A stretch of DNA of 64,000 nucleotides. Source: REBR01 sp033721915. GTDB lineage: Bacteria; Pseudomonadota; Gammaproteobacteria; Pseudomonadales; Oleiphilaceae. The stretch spans positions 39,737 through 103,736 of the forward strand of contig JAWWAC010000005.1 of assembly GCA_033721915.1 (NCBI GenBank), written 5' to 3'. Every line of letters begins with the position of its first letter. The first letter of the stretch is position 1. The position numbers and the translations under genes were made by a program. Under the pieces are notes generated by a model, which did no database searches, was not told where the DNA came from, and saw only the letters and a list, made by a program, of their open reading frames with translations. Shown here piece by piece: positions 1 to 8,638 of this stretch.

Positions 1-18
1 AACGAATAAGCAGCGGCC

Positions 19-789
19 TCAGCGGACGGTAATACCCTGCTGACGCATGTATTCCTTGGCCTGTGGCACCGTGAACTGGCCGAAGTGAAAGATGGACGCG
101 GCCAGTACCGCATCGGCACCGCCCTGCTGAATGCCCTCCACCAGATGCTGCAGTGTGCCCACGCCGCCGGAGGCAATCACCGGCACCGGAACGGCGTCGC
201 TGATGGCCCGGGTCAGGCCCAGGTCAAAACCCGACCGGGTGCCGTCACGGTCCATGCTGGTGAGCAGTATCTCCCCCGCCCCCAGGTCCGTCATCCTGCG
301 CGCCCAGGCCACCGCATCCAGCCCGGTGGGGTTGCGTCCGCCGTGGGTGAAGATCTCATAGCGGTCCGGCTCGCCGGGGGCGCTGACTTTCTTGGCGTCG
401 ATGGCCACCACAATGCACTGGCTGCCAAAACGCGCCGCCGCCTCACCCACAAAGTCCGGGTCCGTGACCGCGGCGGTATTGATGCCCACCTTGTCGGCAC
501 CGGCATTGAGCAGGTTGCGGATATGGCCCACGTTGCGCACACCGCCCCCCACGGTCAGGGGGATAAACACCTCGCTGGCCATGCGCTCCACGGTGTCGTA
601 GGTGGTGTCACGGCTCTCGTGGCTGGCGGTGATGTCCAGGAAAGTGATCTCGTCCGCCCCCTGCTCGTTGTAGCGGCGGGCGATTTCCACCGGATCACCG
701 GCATCGCGGATCTCCACGAAGTTCACCCCTTTCACCACGCGGCCCTTGTCCACGTCCAGGCAGGGGATGATGCGCTTGGCCAGTGCCAT
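19..789 (-). CDS. hisF: Imidazole glycerol phosphate synthase, cyclase subunit HisF
   Basis: HisF is the (beta/alpha)8 cyclase half of IGP synthase. It uses ammonia delivered by HisH to turn PRFAR into imidazole glycerol phosphate and AICAR, in the cytoplasm. The 256-residue length is normal. The two catalytic aspartates are visible: D12 in CLDVDKGRVVKG and D131 in VVAIDAK. The phosphate-binding glycine loops (LTVGGGVR near residue 80, ASGGVG near 207) are intact. It is the last gene of the hisB-hisH-hisA-hisF run on the minus strand, 28 bases after hisA. Identification is secure. Confidence 0.97.
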   Translation of the reverse strand: MALAKRIIPCLDVDKGRVVKGVNFVEIRDAGDPVEIARRYNEQGADEITFLDITASHESRDTTYDTVERMASEVFIPLTVGGGVRNVGHIRNLLNAGADKVGINTAAVTDPDFVGEAAARFGSQCIVVAIDAKKVSAPGEPDRYEIFTHGGRNPTGLDAVAWARRMTDLGAGEILLTSMDRDGTRSGFDLGLTRAISDAVPVPVIASGGVGTLQHLVEGIQQGGADAVLAASIFHFGQFTVPQAKEYMRQQGITVR

Positions 790-817
790 AGTGTTTCCTC
801 AGTATTCTCTGCGGGGT

Positions 818-1555
818 TCAGTGGGCGACGGAATCGCACCAGGCCTGGGCCTCGGCCAGGTCCAGCTTGCCTTCGTAGATGGCACGGCCGGTGATGGCCC
901 CGGCGATGCCGGATTCCGCCACCGCCGCCAGCTGCTTCACGTCCGCCATGTCGGTCACGCCGCCGGAGGCGATCACCGGGATGCGTGTGGCTTCCGCCAG
1001 GCGCACCGTGGCGTCGATATTCACACCCTGCATCATGCCGTCACGGGCAATGTCCGTGTAGACAATGGCGCTGACACCGTCATAGGCAAACTGGGTGGCC
1101 AGATCCACCGCATCCACCGTGGATACCTCGGCCCAGCCGTCAGTGGCCACCATGCCGTCTTTGGCGTCCAGGCCGACGATAATATGGCCCGGGAAACGGC
1201 GGCACATGTCGGTGACAAACCTGGGCTCCTTCACCGCCTGGGTGCCGATGATCACCCATTCAACACCCGCCTCCAGGTAGGCCTCTATGGTCTCGGCGCT
1301 GCGGATGCCGCCGCCGATCTGTATGGGCAGATCCGGGTAACGACGGGCAATGGCGTTGACGATCTCACCGTTGACCGGCTGGCCCTCAAAGGCGCCGTTC
1401 AGGTCCACCAGGTGCAGTCGGCGGGCACCGGCCTCCACCCAGCGCCCGGCCACCTCCACCGGGTCGTCGGAGAAGACCGTGGAGTCTTCCATGCGCCCCT
1501 GGCGCAGTCGGACACATTTGCCGTCCTTGAGATCAATGGCGGGGATTATCAGCAT
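818..1555 (-). CDS. hisA: ProFAR isomerase HisA
   Basis: HisA is the phosphoribosylformimino-5-aminoimidazole carboxamide ribotide isomerase of histidine biosynthesis, which makes the HisF substrate. The 245-residue protein starts at the ATG of MLIIPAIDLKDG. The frame stays open for 93 codons upstream, but that stretch lies over the end of hisH and carries no HisA sequence. Catalytic residues D8 (AIDLKDG) and D130 (IVGLDAKDG) and the phosphate loops QIGGGIR and ASGGV are present. It sits 59 bases after hisH and 28 before hisF. Confidence 0.97.
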   Translation of the reverse strand: MLIIPAIDLKDGKCVRLRQGRMEDSTVFSDDPVEVAGRWVEAGARRLHLVDLNGAFEGQPVNGEIVNAIARRYPDLPIQIGGGIRSAETIEAYLEAGVEWVIIGTQAVKEPRFVTDMCRRFPGHIIVGLDAKDGMVATDGWAEVSTVDAVDLATQFAYDGVSAIVYTDIARDGMMQGVNIDATVRLAEATRIPVIASGGVTDMADVKQLAAVAESGIAGAITGRAIYEGKLDLAEAQAWCDSVAH

Positions 1556-1614
1556 GGCGAAAGGGGTCTCCGGGAATTGCGGGTAAACGGATTGTTGTGC
1601 CTGGCCGGCGTCAC

Positions 1615-2271
1615 TCAGACGCCACGCCAGCGGGTGAAATTCTGCAGCAGCTGCAGCCCGGCCCTGTGGCTTTTTTCCGGGTGAAACTGCACGGCAAAGA
1701 GATTGTCGCGGGCCACGGCGGCGGCCAGCTCCACGCCGTAGTGGCAGCGCCCCGCCATATCGTCGTTGCCCTGTGCCTCCACGTAGTAACTGTGCACAAA
1801 GTAGAAGCGTTCCCCCTCGGGGATATCCTGCCACAGTGGGTGGTCACGGCTGGCAGACACCTGGTTCCAGCCCATGTGGGGCACCTTCAGGCGCTCGCCC
1901 TGCTCACCGGTCATGTCCGCCGGGAAGCGGCGCACCGCCGAGGGCAGAAGGCCGATGCCGGCCACACCCTCGTTCTCCTCACTGTGGTCCATCAGCGCCT
2001 GCATGCCCACGCAGATGCCCAGCAGGGGCTTCTGGGCCACCGCGTCACGCACCCAGGCATCCACACCCAGGCGGCGGATCTCCGCCATGCAGTCGCGCAT
2101 GGCCCCCACACCGGGCAGTATCACCCTGTCGGCATCCCGCACATCCTGCTCACGGTCGGTGACCAGAACGCGCATATCCGGCGCCACCCGCTCCAGGGCC
2201 TTGGCCACGGAGTGGAGGTTGCCCATGCCGTAATCAATCACGGCGACGGTCTCAAGGCCTGCGATACTCAT
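1615..2271 (-). CDS. hisH: Imidazole glycerol phosphate synthase, glutaminase subunit HisH
   Basis: HisH is a class-I glutamine amidotransferase that hydrolyses glutamine and channels ammonia into HisF. The 218-residue protein shows the triad: nucleophile C87 in GICVGMQAL, and H197 and E199 in VQFHPEKS. The oxyanion-strand motif LPGVGA is at residues 52-57. It starts five bases after the hisB stop, so the two are probably translationally coupled. Confidence 0.97.
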   Translation of the reverse strand: MSIAGLETVAVIDYGMGNLHSVAKALERVAPDMRVLVTDREQDVRDADRVILPGVGAMRDCMAEIRRLGVDAWVRDAVAQKPLLGICVGMQALMDHSEENEGVAGIGLLPSAVRRFPADMTGEQGERLKVPHMGWNQVSASRDHPLWQDIPEGERFYFVHSYYVEAQGNDDMAGRCHYGVELAAAVARDNLFAVQFHPEKSHRAGLQLLQNFTRWRGV

Positions 2272-2276
2272 GGGGA

Positions 2277-2870
2277 CTAGAGGGCTCCCTTGGTGGAGGG
2301 GGTCATGCCGGCCATGCGCGGGTCTTCTTCCACCGCCATGCGCAGTGCACGGCCAAAGGCCTTGAACACCGTCTCGATCTGGTGGTGGCTGTTGTGGCCA
2401 CGCAGGTTGTCGATGTGCAGTGTCACCTGGGCGTGATTGACAAAGCCCCGGAAGAACTCCTCGAACAGGTCCACATCAAAGGTGCCGATACGCTCGCGGC
2501 TGTAATCGATGTGCATCTCCAGGCCGGGACGGCCTGAGAGGTCCAGCACCACCCGCGAAAGGGCCTCGTCCAGTGGCACATAGGCGTGGCCGTAGCGGCG
2601 CACGCCCTGCTTGTCACCCATGGCCTTGGCGAATGCCTGTCCCAGTGTAATGCCGATGTCTTCCACGGTGTGGTGATCGTCGATGTGCAGATCCCCGTCC
2701 GCCTTGATGTCCAGGTCCACCAGCCCGTGGCGGGCGATCTGGTCCAGCATGTGCTCGAGAAAGGGCACCCCGGTGGCAAACTGCGACTGTCCGGTACCAT
2801 CGAGGTTGATGGCCACCCGGATACGGGTTTCCAGGGTGTTGCGCTCTACCTGTGCCTTGCGTTCTGCCAT
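2277..2870 (-). CDS. hisB: Imidazoleglycerol-phosphate dehydratase HisB
   Basis: This is the monofunctional dehydratase (197 residues), not the phosphatase/dehydratase fusion of enteric bacteria. It converts IGP to imidazole acetol phosphate with a di-manganese centre. The two metal-binding repeats are visible: HIDDHHTVEDIG and GHNSHHQIETVFKA. It is the first gene of the local his run. A perfect -10 hexamer (TATAAT on the minus strand, 2910-2915) lies about 40 bases upstream. HisC, D, G, I and E are not in the window. Confidence 0.96.
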   Translation of the reverse strand: MAERKAQVERNTLETRIRVAINLDGTGQSQFATGVPFLEHMLDQIARHGLVDLDIKADGDLHIDDHHTVEDIGITLGQAFAKAMGDKQGVRRYGHAYVPLDEALSRVVLDLSGRPGLEMHIDYSRERIGTFDVDLFEEFFRGFVNHAQVTLHIDNLRGHNSHHQIETVFKAFGRALRMAVEEDPRMAGMTPSTKGAL

Positions 2871-2909
2871 GCTGTCACCGCCATTGGGGAAGGTTGTGCC
2901 GAAAACGGG

Positions 2910-2915
2910 ATTATA
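2910..2915 (-). promoter_or_regulatory. Candidate -10 box for the hisBHAF operon
   Basis: TATAAT read on the minus strand, about 40 bases before the hisB start. No convincing -35 hexamer sits 16-18 bases upstream, so this is only a candidate. Confidence 0.35.
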
Positions 2916-3006
2916 CTGCAGGTAGCTGGCTACAGGCTAACCACAGGCCATATTGCCGCCAGCCATGGTTACCCACCCGCCACAACCTGCCTGCACGCCC
3001 CCCCCC

Positions 3007-3471
3007 TCAGGAGAAGGCCTTCTGCAGGTTGCGGATATAGGTGTCCACCAGACCGTTGAACTCGTGCTTGACCACCGGAGAGATGGCCATCTTCACCAGC
3101 CTGGGGAATGGCAGCGTCAGCTCCGCCTCGGTGTTGAAGGACACCTTGCTGCGGCCATTGCCCGCATCGGTGATCTTCCAGCAACCCTTGACCAGACCGT
3201 TGCCCTCGCCTTTCACGGGTGTCCAGCGGATCTCCCCACGGCTCTTGTCGCTTTGATAGCAGCAGGCGTAGATGCTCTGGATGCTGTATTTGTCGATCCC
3301 CACCTCCTCCATCTCCCAGCGGTAACAGTTGTCCCCCAGATCCACCAGCTTCTTGAGCTTGGGGAAATAGGCCGTGGAGGCGGGCACATCCGCCAGCAGA
3401 TCGAAGATGGCGTCAGAATCCCCGCCCACCTCGAAGTCCCGTTTGATATCAATGTTGATGGTAATGGCCAT
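3007..3471 (-). CDS. SRPBCC (START-like) family protein
   Basis: A 154-residue protein of the START/SRPBCC ligand-binding fold, related to polyketide cyclase/COQ10-like proteins. The start at MAITINIDIKRDFEV is chosen because the 52 codons upstream look non-coding and overlap the asmA promoter side. The N-terminal pattern (IDIKRDFEV, DAIFDLLADV, YFPKL) and the C-terminal helix (MAISPVVKHEFNGLVDTYIRNLQKAF) are typical of the fold. The ligand is not predictable. It is divergent from asmA across 265 bases and lies behind hisB on the same strand, probably as its own unit. Confidence 0.75.
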   Translation of the reverse strand: MAITINIDIKRDFEVGGDSDAIFDLLADVPASTAYFPKLKKLVDLGDNCYRWEMEEVGIDKYSIQSIYACCYQSDKSRGEIRWTPVKGEGNGLVKGCWKITDAGNGRSKVSFNTEAELTLPFPRLVKMAISPVVKHEFNGLVDTYIRNLQKAFS

Positions 3472-3559
3472 AAATCCCGGCTCCTTGAAAGAAAACCACA
3501 ACGGCGGTATCAGACACCGCCCGGAGAAAAGCCGCCATGATACCTGTGCTGAAGGCATT

Positions 3560-3600
3560 GGGACAGGCACAGAACCATGGAACTGATAGGGGACAGGCAC
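3560..3600. repeat. Short direct repeat GGGACAGGCAC
   Basis: Two copies of the 11-mer GGGACAGGCAC, at 3560-3570 and 3590-3600, 30 bases apart in the SRPBCC/asmA intergenic region. The second is preceded by a further G. The exact 12-mer GGGGACAGGCAC also occurs at 36779-36790 and, inverted, at 22950-22961. This could be a scattered short repeat, but the word is also favoured by codon use in this genome. Confidence 0.35.
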
Positions 3601-3736
3601 TCCGCTGCCGATTGCAGTGGAATGCAAATGGGCGTTTCAGGGATGACAGAAAGCAGGTATCTTGGGACACTCTCCCAGTCATCCAGGCAGTCATTACGGG
3701 GTTGTTCCCGCTGCCCGTCAGTGAAGGAAGCACACA

Positions 3737-5953
3737 ATGAAAGTGGTTCGTTACGCGCTTTACGCCCTGCTGGGTCTGATCATCCTGCTGGCCGCTGCCG
3801 TGGTGGTGGCCGTGGTGGTGATTGACCCCAACGACTACAAGTCCCATATCGAGGAGGCGGTGGCCGAGAACACCAATCTGGAGCTGGAGCTGGCCGGAGA
3901 GCTGAGCTGGTCGCTCTTCCCTCTGGGCATCGAGGTGAACACCGTGCGCACCCGCCTTGAAGGGGAGCACCTGGCCTCGGTGGAGCAGTTGCTGGCCCGG
4001 GTGGACCTGTTCTCACTGATTCGCCTGTCCCCCTCGGTACACACTTTTGTGCTGGACGGGCTTGATGCCCACCTGGTGATGGACGAGGAGGGCCAGGGCA
4101 ACTGGGAACGCATTATGCCGGAGACGGCCGGGGAGGAGCCGGCCACCGAGGAGGCGGCGACAGAGCCCGAACCCGTACAGGTGGGGGATGCGGACAGCTC
4201 ACCACTGACATTCAATATCAGCGAAGTGCGCATCGGTGATGCCAGAGTGCGCTTCCAGGACCTGAAATCCGGACAGGATGTGACACTGGAGGATTTCACA
4301 CTCACCGCCAGCGACATCGCCCTTGGCCAGGACTTCCCGCTGGCCCTGACCTTTGCCGTGGCACTGAAGGACCCGGCCTTTGACCTGGCCGGTGACATTG
4401 CCATGTCCATCAATGCCTCACAGGATCTGCAGCAATTTACCATCAGTGATCTTGAAAGCCGCTATGAAATGAGCGGCGAGCCTTTCGGTGACAAGACGGT
4501 GATAGCGGGCCTGAATGGCGGGCTGAGCGCCAACCTGGCGGATGAAACCGCCAGCATCAGGGACCTGGAAGCCACCCTTGAGAACCTGCGCGTCACCACC
4601 AGCCTGGAGGTGCAGGGCTTCAGCAACAGCCCCGATCTCAACGGCCGTTTTGACCTGCATGAGTTCTCACTGCGCGAACTGCTGTCACGCCTTGGCATGC
4701 CGGAGATCGAGAGCGAGGACATGGACACACTGAAGGCCATCTCCGTGGGCAGCGATATCCGCTCCGACCAGGGCACTGTGCGCCTGAGTGACCTGAAGCT
4801 ACGGCTGGACGACACCCGCTTCAATGGCCAGTTTGGTTACGGACTGGAAAACGGCGCCATCGATCTGGACCTCCAGGGGGATACACTGAACCTGGACCGG
4901 TACCTGCCCCCCACCCCGGAGGAAGGGGAAGAGGTGGCCACCAGTGAGGAATCCCCCGGTGAGCCCACTGAGGGTGCTGGTGGCGACGCCGAGCTGCTGC
5001 CACTGGAGACGCTGCGCACATTGATCTTCAACGCCCGCCTGGGACTGGACTCACTGCTGGCCAGCAACCTCAGCATCAGCAACATCGAGGTGAAGGCCAA
5101 TGGCCGTGACGGCCAGCTGGCACTGGAGCACGCCAGGGGCGAGCTGTATGAGGGCCGATTCAATGTCGGGGCAACACTGGATGCCCGCAGCGACAACCCC
5201 CGCTGGAACATCAAGCAGGAGCTGAAAGGGGTACAGACACTGCCACTGCTCAGTGATCTGGCGGAGATTGAGCTGCTCTCCGGCAACGTCAACATGAACG
5301 CCGATGTTAGCACCCGTGGCAACACCATGAACCGCCTGATCGGCGAATCCAGTGGCAAGGCCAACTTTGACATCCAGGAAGGGGCCTTTGAGGGATTCAA
5401 CATGACGCAGATGGCCTGCCGTGGCATTGCCATGGCCCACGGCGAAAGCCTGGCCAGCAATGACTGGCCCAAGCGCACCCCGTTCAATGATATGAGCGGT
5501 CGGATCCTGATCGACAAGGGTGTGCTCAACAACGAGTCACTCACCGCGGAGCTGGCCGGACTGCGCCTTGAGGGAGACGGCACCGTCAACGCCGCCACAC
5601 TGGACCTGGCCTATCGCCTGGGGCTGCGCGTGGTGGGTGAGGTGCACCGTGACAACGCCTGCCGTGTGAATGAACGGATCCAGCAGGTGGTGATACCGGT
5701 GCGCTGTGACGGCAACCTCAAGGACGATCCGGCCGGACTGTGCCGCTTTGACAGCAGCCGCTTTACCGACGTGCTCAAACAGATGGGCAAGGCGGAGATC
5801 GACCGCAAGCGCCAGGAACTGAAGCAGAAAAGCCAGGAGAAGCTGGACGCCGAGAAGGAAAAGCTCGACCAGGAGCGTAAAAAGCGCGAGGAAGAAGCCA
5901 GGAAGAAGCTGGAGAAGGAAGGCAGCCGCCTGCTGGACCGGTTCCGCGACTGA
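3737..5953 (+). CDS. asmA: AsmA family protein
   Basis: A 738-residue AsmA-type protein. The family forms long periplasmic beta structures anchored in the inner membrane and is linked to outer-membrane assembly and lipid transport. Residues 5-30 form one hydrophobic anchor. After this come a long AsmA domain, acidic low-complexity linkers near 125-145 and 395-420, and the AsmA C-terminal domain (residues about 460-680). The last 60 residues are an almost purely charged Lys/Glu/Arg helix, likely a coiled coil. The stop overlaps the mutY start (TGATG), so the two are translationally coupled. Confidence 0.92.
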   Translation: MKVVRYALYALLGLIILLAAAVVVAVVVIDPNDYKSHIEEAVAENTNLELELAGELSWSLFPLGIEVNTVRTRLEGEHLASVEQLLARVDLFSLIRLSPSVHTFVLDGLDAHLVMDEEGQGNWERIMPETAGEEPATEEAATEPEPVQVGDADSSPLTFNISEVRIGDARVRFQDLKSGQDVTLEDFTLTASDIALGQDFPLALTFAVALKDPAFDLAGDIAMSINASQDLQQFTISDLESRYEMSGEPFGDKTVIAGLNGGLSANLADETASIRDLEATLENLRVTTSLEVQGFSNSPDLNGRFDLHEFSLRELLSRLGMPEIESEDMDTLKAISVGSDIRSDQGTVRLSDLKLRLDDTRFNGQFGYGLENGAIDLDLQGDTLNLDRYLPPTPEEGEEVATSEESPGEPTEGAGGDAELLPLETLRTLIFNARLGLDSLLASNLSISNIEVKANGRDGQLALEHARGELYEGRFNVGATLDARSDNPRWNIKQELKGVQTLPLLSDLAEIELLSGNVNMNADVSTRGNTMNRLIGESSGKANFDIQEGAFEGFNMTQMACRGIAMAHGESLASNDWPKRTPFNDMSGRILIDKGVLNNESLTAELAGLRLEGDGTVNAATLDLAYRLGLRVVGEVHRDNACRVNERIQQVVIPVRCDGNLKDDPAGLCRFDSSRFTDVLKQMGKAEIDRKRQELKQKSQEKLDAEKEKLDQERKKREEEARKKLEKEGSRLLDRFRD

Positions 5954-6996
5954 TGAGCGAGCGTTTCGCCCGGAAGCTTCTGGACTGGTGGGACCGCCAT
6001 GGCCGCAAGGACCTGCCATGGCACCATAACCGTACCCCATACCGGGTCTGGGTCTCTGAGATCATGCTCCAGCAGACCCAGGTGGCCACGGTCATCCCCT
6101 ACTACCAGCGCTTCATGGCCCGCTTCCCGGATGTGCAGGCCCTGGCGGAGGCGCCGGAAGACGATGTGCTGGAGCACTGGTCCGGGCTGGGCTATTACGC
6201 CCGCGCCCGTAACCTGCACCAGGCGGCGAAAACCCTGGTGGCGGACTGGGGCGGTGTGTTCCCCGAAGCCCGTGAAGACCTGCAGACCCTGCCCGGCATA
6301 GGCCGCTCCACCGCCGCCGCCATACGCACCCAGGCCCTTGACCGACACGACCACATACTGGACGGCAACGTGAAACGGGTTCTGGCCCGCTACCACGGCG
6401 TGGAAGGCTGGCCGGGGCGCACCGCCGTGGCCCGTGCGCTGTGGCGCCATGCCGAGTCCCACACACCCCATGAGCGTGTGCGTGACTACACACAGGCGAT
6501 CATGGATCTTGGGGCGCTGGTCTGCACCCGCAGCCGCCCGGGCTGCGCCGCCTGCCCCCTGGCGGAGGACTGCGTGGCCTGCGCCCGCTGCAACCCGGAG
6601 GCCTACCCGGGCAAAAAGCCGAAAAAAACCAAACCCGAGAAAGCCTGCTGGCTGCTGCTTCTGGAAGACAGCGAAGGCCGTCTGTTGTTTGAGAAACGCC
6701 CTCCCAGTGGCATCTGGGGAGGGCTCTGGAGCCTGCCCGAGGCGGATCCGGCGCTGATGCCGGAAGATGTGCCGGATTACTGCTACCAGCACCTGGCACT
6801 GAACGCGGAGCAGCCAAGGCCCATGCCGGATTTCCGCCACACCTTCAGCCATTACCACCTGCAGATCATGCCACTGCACTGCCTCGCCAGCCCCGCCGAC
6901 AACCGGGTACTGGACACGGGTTCACAGCGCTGGCTGCACCCGTCGCAGGCACTCGGGCTGGGTCTGCCGGCCCCCATTCGCAAGCTGCTGGGTTGA
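5953..6996 (+). CDS. mutY: Adenine DNA glycosylase MutY
   Basis: MutY removes adenine mispaired with 8-oxoguanine or guanine in base-excision repair. The 347-residue protein has the catalytic E36 (SEIMLQQTQV), the helix-hairpin-helix LPGIGRSTAAA with D137 (LDGNVKRVL), and a complete 4Fe-4S loop at C191, C198, C201 and C207 (C-x6-C-x2-C-x5-C). The C-terminal NUDIX-like 8-oxoG recognition domain begins near residue 225. It overlaps asmA by one base. yggX, which follows mutY in several relatives, is here 10 kb away on the other strand. Confidence 0.97.
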   Translation: MSERFARKLLDWWDRHGRKDLPWHHNRTPYRVWVSEIMLQQTQVATVIPYYQRFMARFPDVQALAEAPEDDVLEHWSGLGYYARARNLHQAAKTLVADWGGVFPEAREDLQTLPGIGRSTAAAIRTQALDRHDHILDGNVKRVLARYHGVEGWPGRTAVARALWRHAESHTPHERVRDYTQAIMDLGALVCTRSRPGCAACPLAEDCVACARCNPEAYPGKKPKKTKPEKACWLLLLEDSEGRLLFEKRPPSGIWGGLWSLPEADPALMPEDVPDYCYQHLALNAEQPRPMPDFRHTFSHYHLQIMPLHCLASPADNRVLDTGSQRWLHPSQALGLGLPAPIRKLLG

Positions 6997-7071
6997 TAGC
7001 CCAGCCGTTTTTTCCGATTCTAGGTCAGGACTTCTGCTGACAACCCACAGCCACACCCACAGGATAGAGAC

Positions 7072-7971
7072 ATGGATTTTCTGCGCACACCGGAAGAACG
7101 CTTCAGCAAGCTGCTGGACTACCCCTTCGAGCCCCATTACCTGGAGGTGGACCCGTCCATAAAGGGTCTGCGAATGCATTACCTGGACGAAGGCCCCGCT
7201 GACGCCAAACCCGTACTGATGCTCCACGGCGAGCCCACCTGGTCCTACCTCTACCGGCACATGATTCCTGTCTGCGCCGCCGCGGGGCACCGTGTGATCG
7301 CACCGGACCTGATCGGCTTCGGCAAATCGGACAAGCTGCACAGCATCGACGATTACAGCTACCAGACCCACCTGGACTGGCTGCTGTCACTGCTGGACCA
7401 GCTGGAACTGAACGACATCACACTGGTGTGCCAGGACTGGGGCTCACTGCTGGGGCTGCGTCTGGCGGCGGAGCACCCGGAGCGATTCAGGGCCATTGTG
7501 GTGGGCAACGGCATGCTGCCCACCGGTGATGAGAAAACCCCGGCGGCCTTCCACTGGTGGAAGCGATTTGCCGTTTACAGCCCGGTGTTTCCCATATCAC
7601 GGATCATCGATGTGGGCAGCTTCCACAAGCTCAGCCCGGATGAGCGCCGTGCCTATGACGCCCCCTTCCCCGGGCGGCATTACAAGGCCGCTGCCAGGGC
7701 CTTCCCCAAGCTGGTGCCTGTCACCCCGGACAACCCGGCCAGTGAGGCCAACCGCCGTGCCTGGCAGTCACTGGAAAACTGGCGCAAACCCTTTCTCACC
7801 ACGTTCAGCAATGGCGACCCCATTACCCGTGGCGGCGACCGCTACATGCAGAACCGCATCCCCGGGGCCGCTGGCCAGCCCCATGTGACACTCACGGGAG
7901 GACACTTCCTGCAGGAAGACTCCCCCGTGCCTTTTGCCAGGGCCATCAACGATTTACTCAGCGGCCTGTAA
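7072..7971 (+). CDS. dhmA: Haloalkane dehalogenase-like alpha/beta hydrolase (HLD-I type)
   Basis: A 299-residue alpha/beta hydrolase that matches haloalkane dehalogenases of subfamily I. Haloalkane dehalogenases split carbon-halogen bonds hydrolytically. The nucleophile is D122 with the halide-stabilising W123 directly after it (VCQDWGS). The oxyanion motif is HGEPTWSYLYR at residues 52-62, the acid is probably D249 (SNGDPITRG), and the base is H278 (GGHFLQED). The cap carries a Trp-rich stretch (FHWWKRF) that may supply the second halide ligand. Many members of this group have an unknown natural substrate, so dehalogenation is a family inference. The gene follows mutY after 75 bases. Confidence 0.8.
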   Translation: MDFLRTPEERFSKLLDYPFEPHYLEVDPSIKGLRMHYLDEGPADAKPVLMLHGEPTWSYLYRHMIPVCAAAGHRVIAPDLIGFGKSDKLHSIDDYSYQTHLDWLLSLLDQLELNDITLVCQDWGSLLGLRLAAEHPERFRAIVVGNGMLPTGDEKTPAAFHWWKRFAVYSPVFPISRIIDVGSFHKLSPDERRAYDAPFPGRHYKAAARAFPKLVPVTPDNPASEANRRAWQSLENWRKPFLTTFSNGDPITRGGDRYMQNRIPGAAGQPHVTLTGGHFLQEDSPVPFARAINDLLSGL

Positions 7972-8037
7972 CCGTTTCAGTCCATCACCGGCCTTTGCCA
8001 ATGCGAACATTTCCTTACTCATGGCAAGCCGGCACAG

Positions 8038-8061
8038 GGCTACTATAAAATAACAGTAGCC
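8038..8061. promoter_or_regulatory. Dyad overlapping a -10-like box upstream of the cNMP-sensor gene
   Basis: Perfect 7-base arms GGCTACT and AGTAGCC separated by ATAAAATAAC. The spacer and left arm contain TATAAA/TAAAAT, a plausible -10, 25-40 bases before the start codon. The arrangement looks like an operator lying over a promoter. No regulator can be named. Confidence 0.4.
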
Positions 8062-8079
8062 AGTAGGGATGGACTGACC

Positions 8080-8538
8080 ATGGTCATGGACTCCGATCGG
8101 ATTCGACTGCTCCAGCAGGTGCCCATCTTCGGTGGCATCACGGCGGAGAACCTGGGTTTTCTCCTCAGGGAGGGACAGCGCCTGTGCTTCCGACGCGGCC
8201 AGTACCTCTTCCGGGAAGGGGACCCGGCTGAGGTCATCTACGTGCTGGAGTCCGGCGCTGTGCAGGTTTTCCGCCAGCAGGGCCCGGAGCGTCACACGCT
8301 GCACCGCCTGGGGGAGGGAGACTGCCTGGGTGAAATGGCGCTGATTGACCTCTTCCCCCGCTCCGCATCGGCGCTGGCGGAGACGGATGGCAGTGCCATC
8401 GCTTTCTCCCCGGAGGCCATGCTGGGCCTCTACCAGAAGGATCTGGAGCAGTTCACACTGATCCAGATGAACCTGGCCAGGGAACTCAGCCGCCGACTTC
8501 GCCATGCCAACGACCTGCTGTTCAGCCAGCACCCGTAA
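8080..8538 (+). CDS. Cyclic nucleotide-binding domain protein (no HTH)
   Basis: A 152-residue stand-alone cNMP-binding domain of the CRP/PKA fold, without the DNA-binding helix-turn-helix of CRP. The roll motif FRRGQYLFREGDPAEVIYVL (residues about 45-64) and the phosphate-binding cassette GDCLGEMALIDLFPRSASA (about 83-101) are intact, including the Glu and Arg that contact cAMP in the family. The C-terminal helix is amphipathic. A second ATG lies two codons downstream. The gene sits between two alpha/beta hydrolases and may sense a cyclic nucleotide for a partner protein. Its target is unknown. Confidence 0.8.
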   Translation: MVMDSDRIRLLQQVPIFGGITAENLGFLLREGQRLCFRRGQYLFREGDPAEVIYVLESGAVQVFRQQGPERHTLHRLGEGDCLGEMALIDLFPRSASALAETDGSAIAFSPEAMLGLYQKDLEQFTLIQMNLARELSRRLRHANDLLFSQHP

Positions 8539-8638
8539 CCCCCGGGCCCCTGTCGGAAGATGGCCCCAGCCTCTGCCGCTGTGGCCCTGTGTCTGTTAAG
8601 GTTTCACTGATTCATTAACCGACCAGACTCAGGACCCG

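Noticed and set aside
5611..6879. Minus-strand open frame of about 422 codons over asmA/mutY
   Set aside because: Lies opposite two well-identified genes and shows no protein family.
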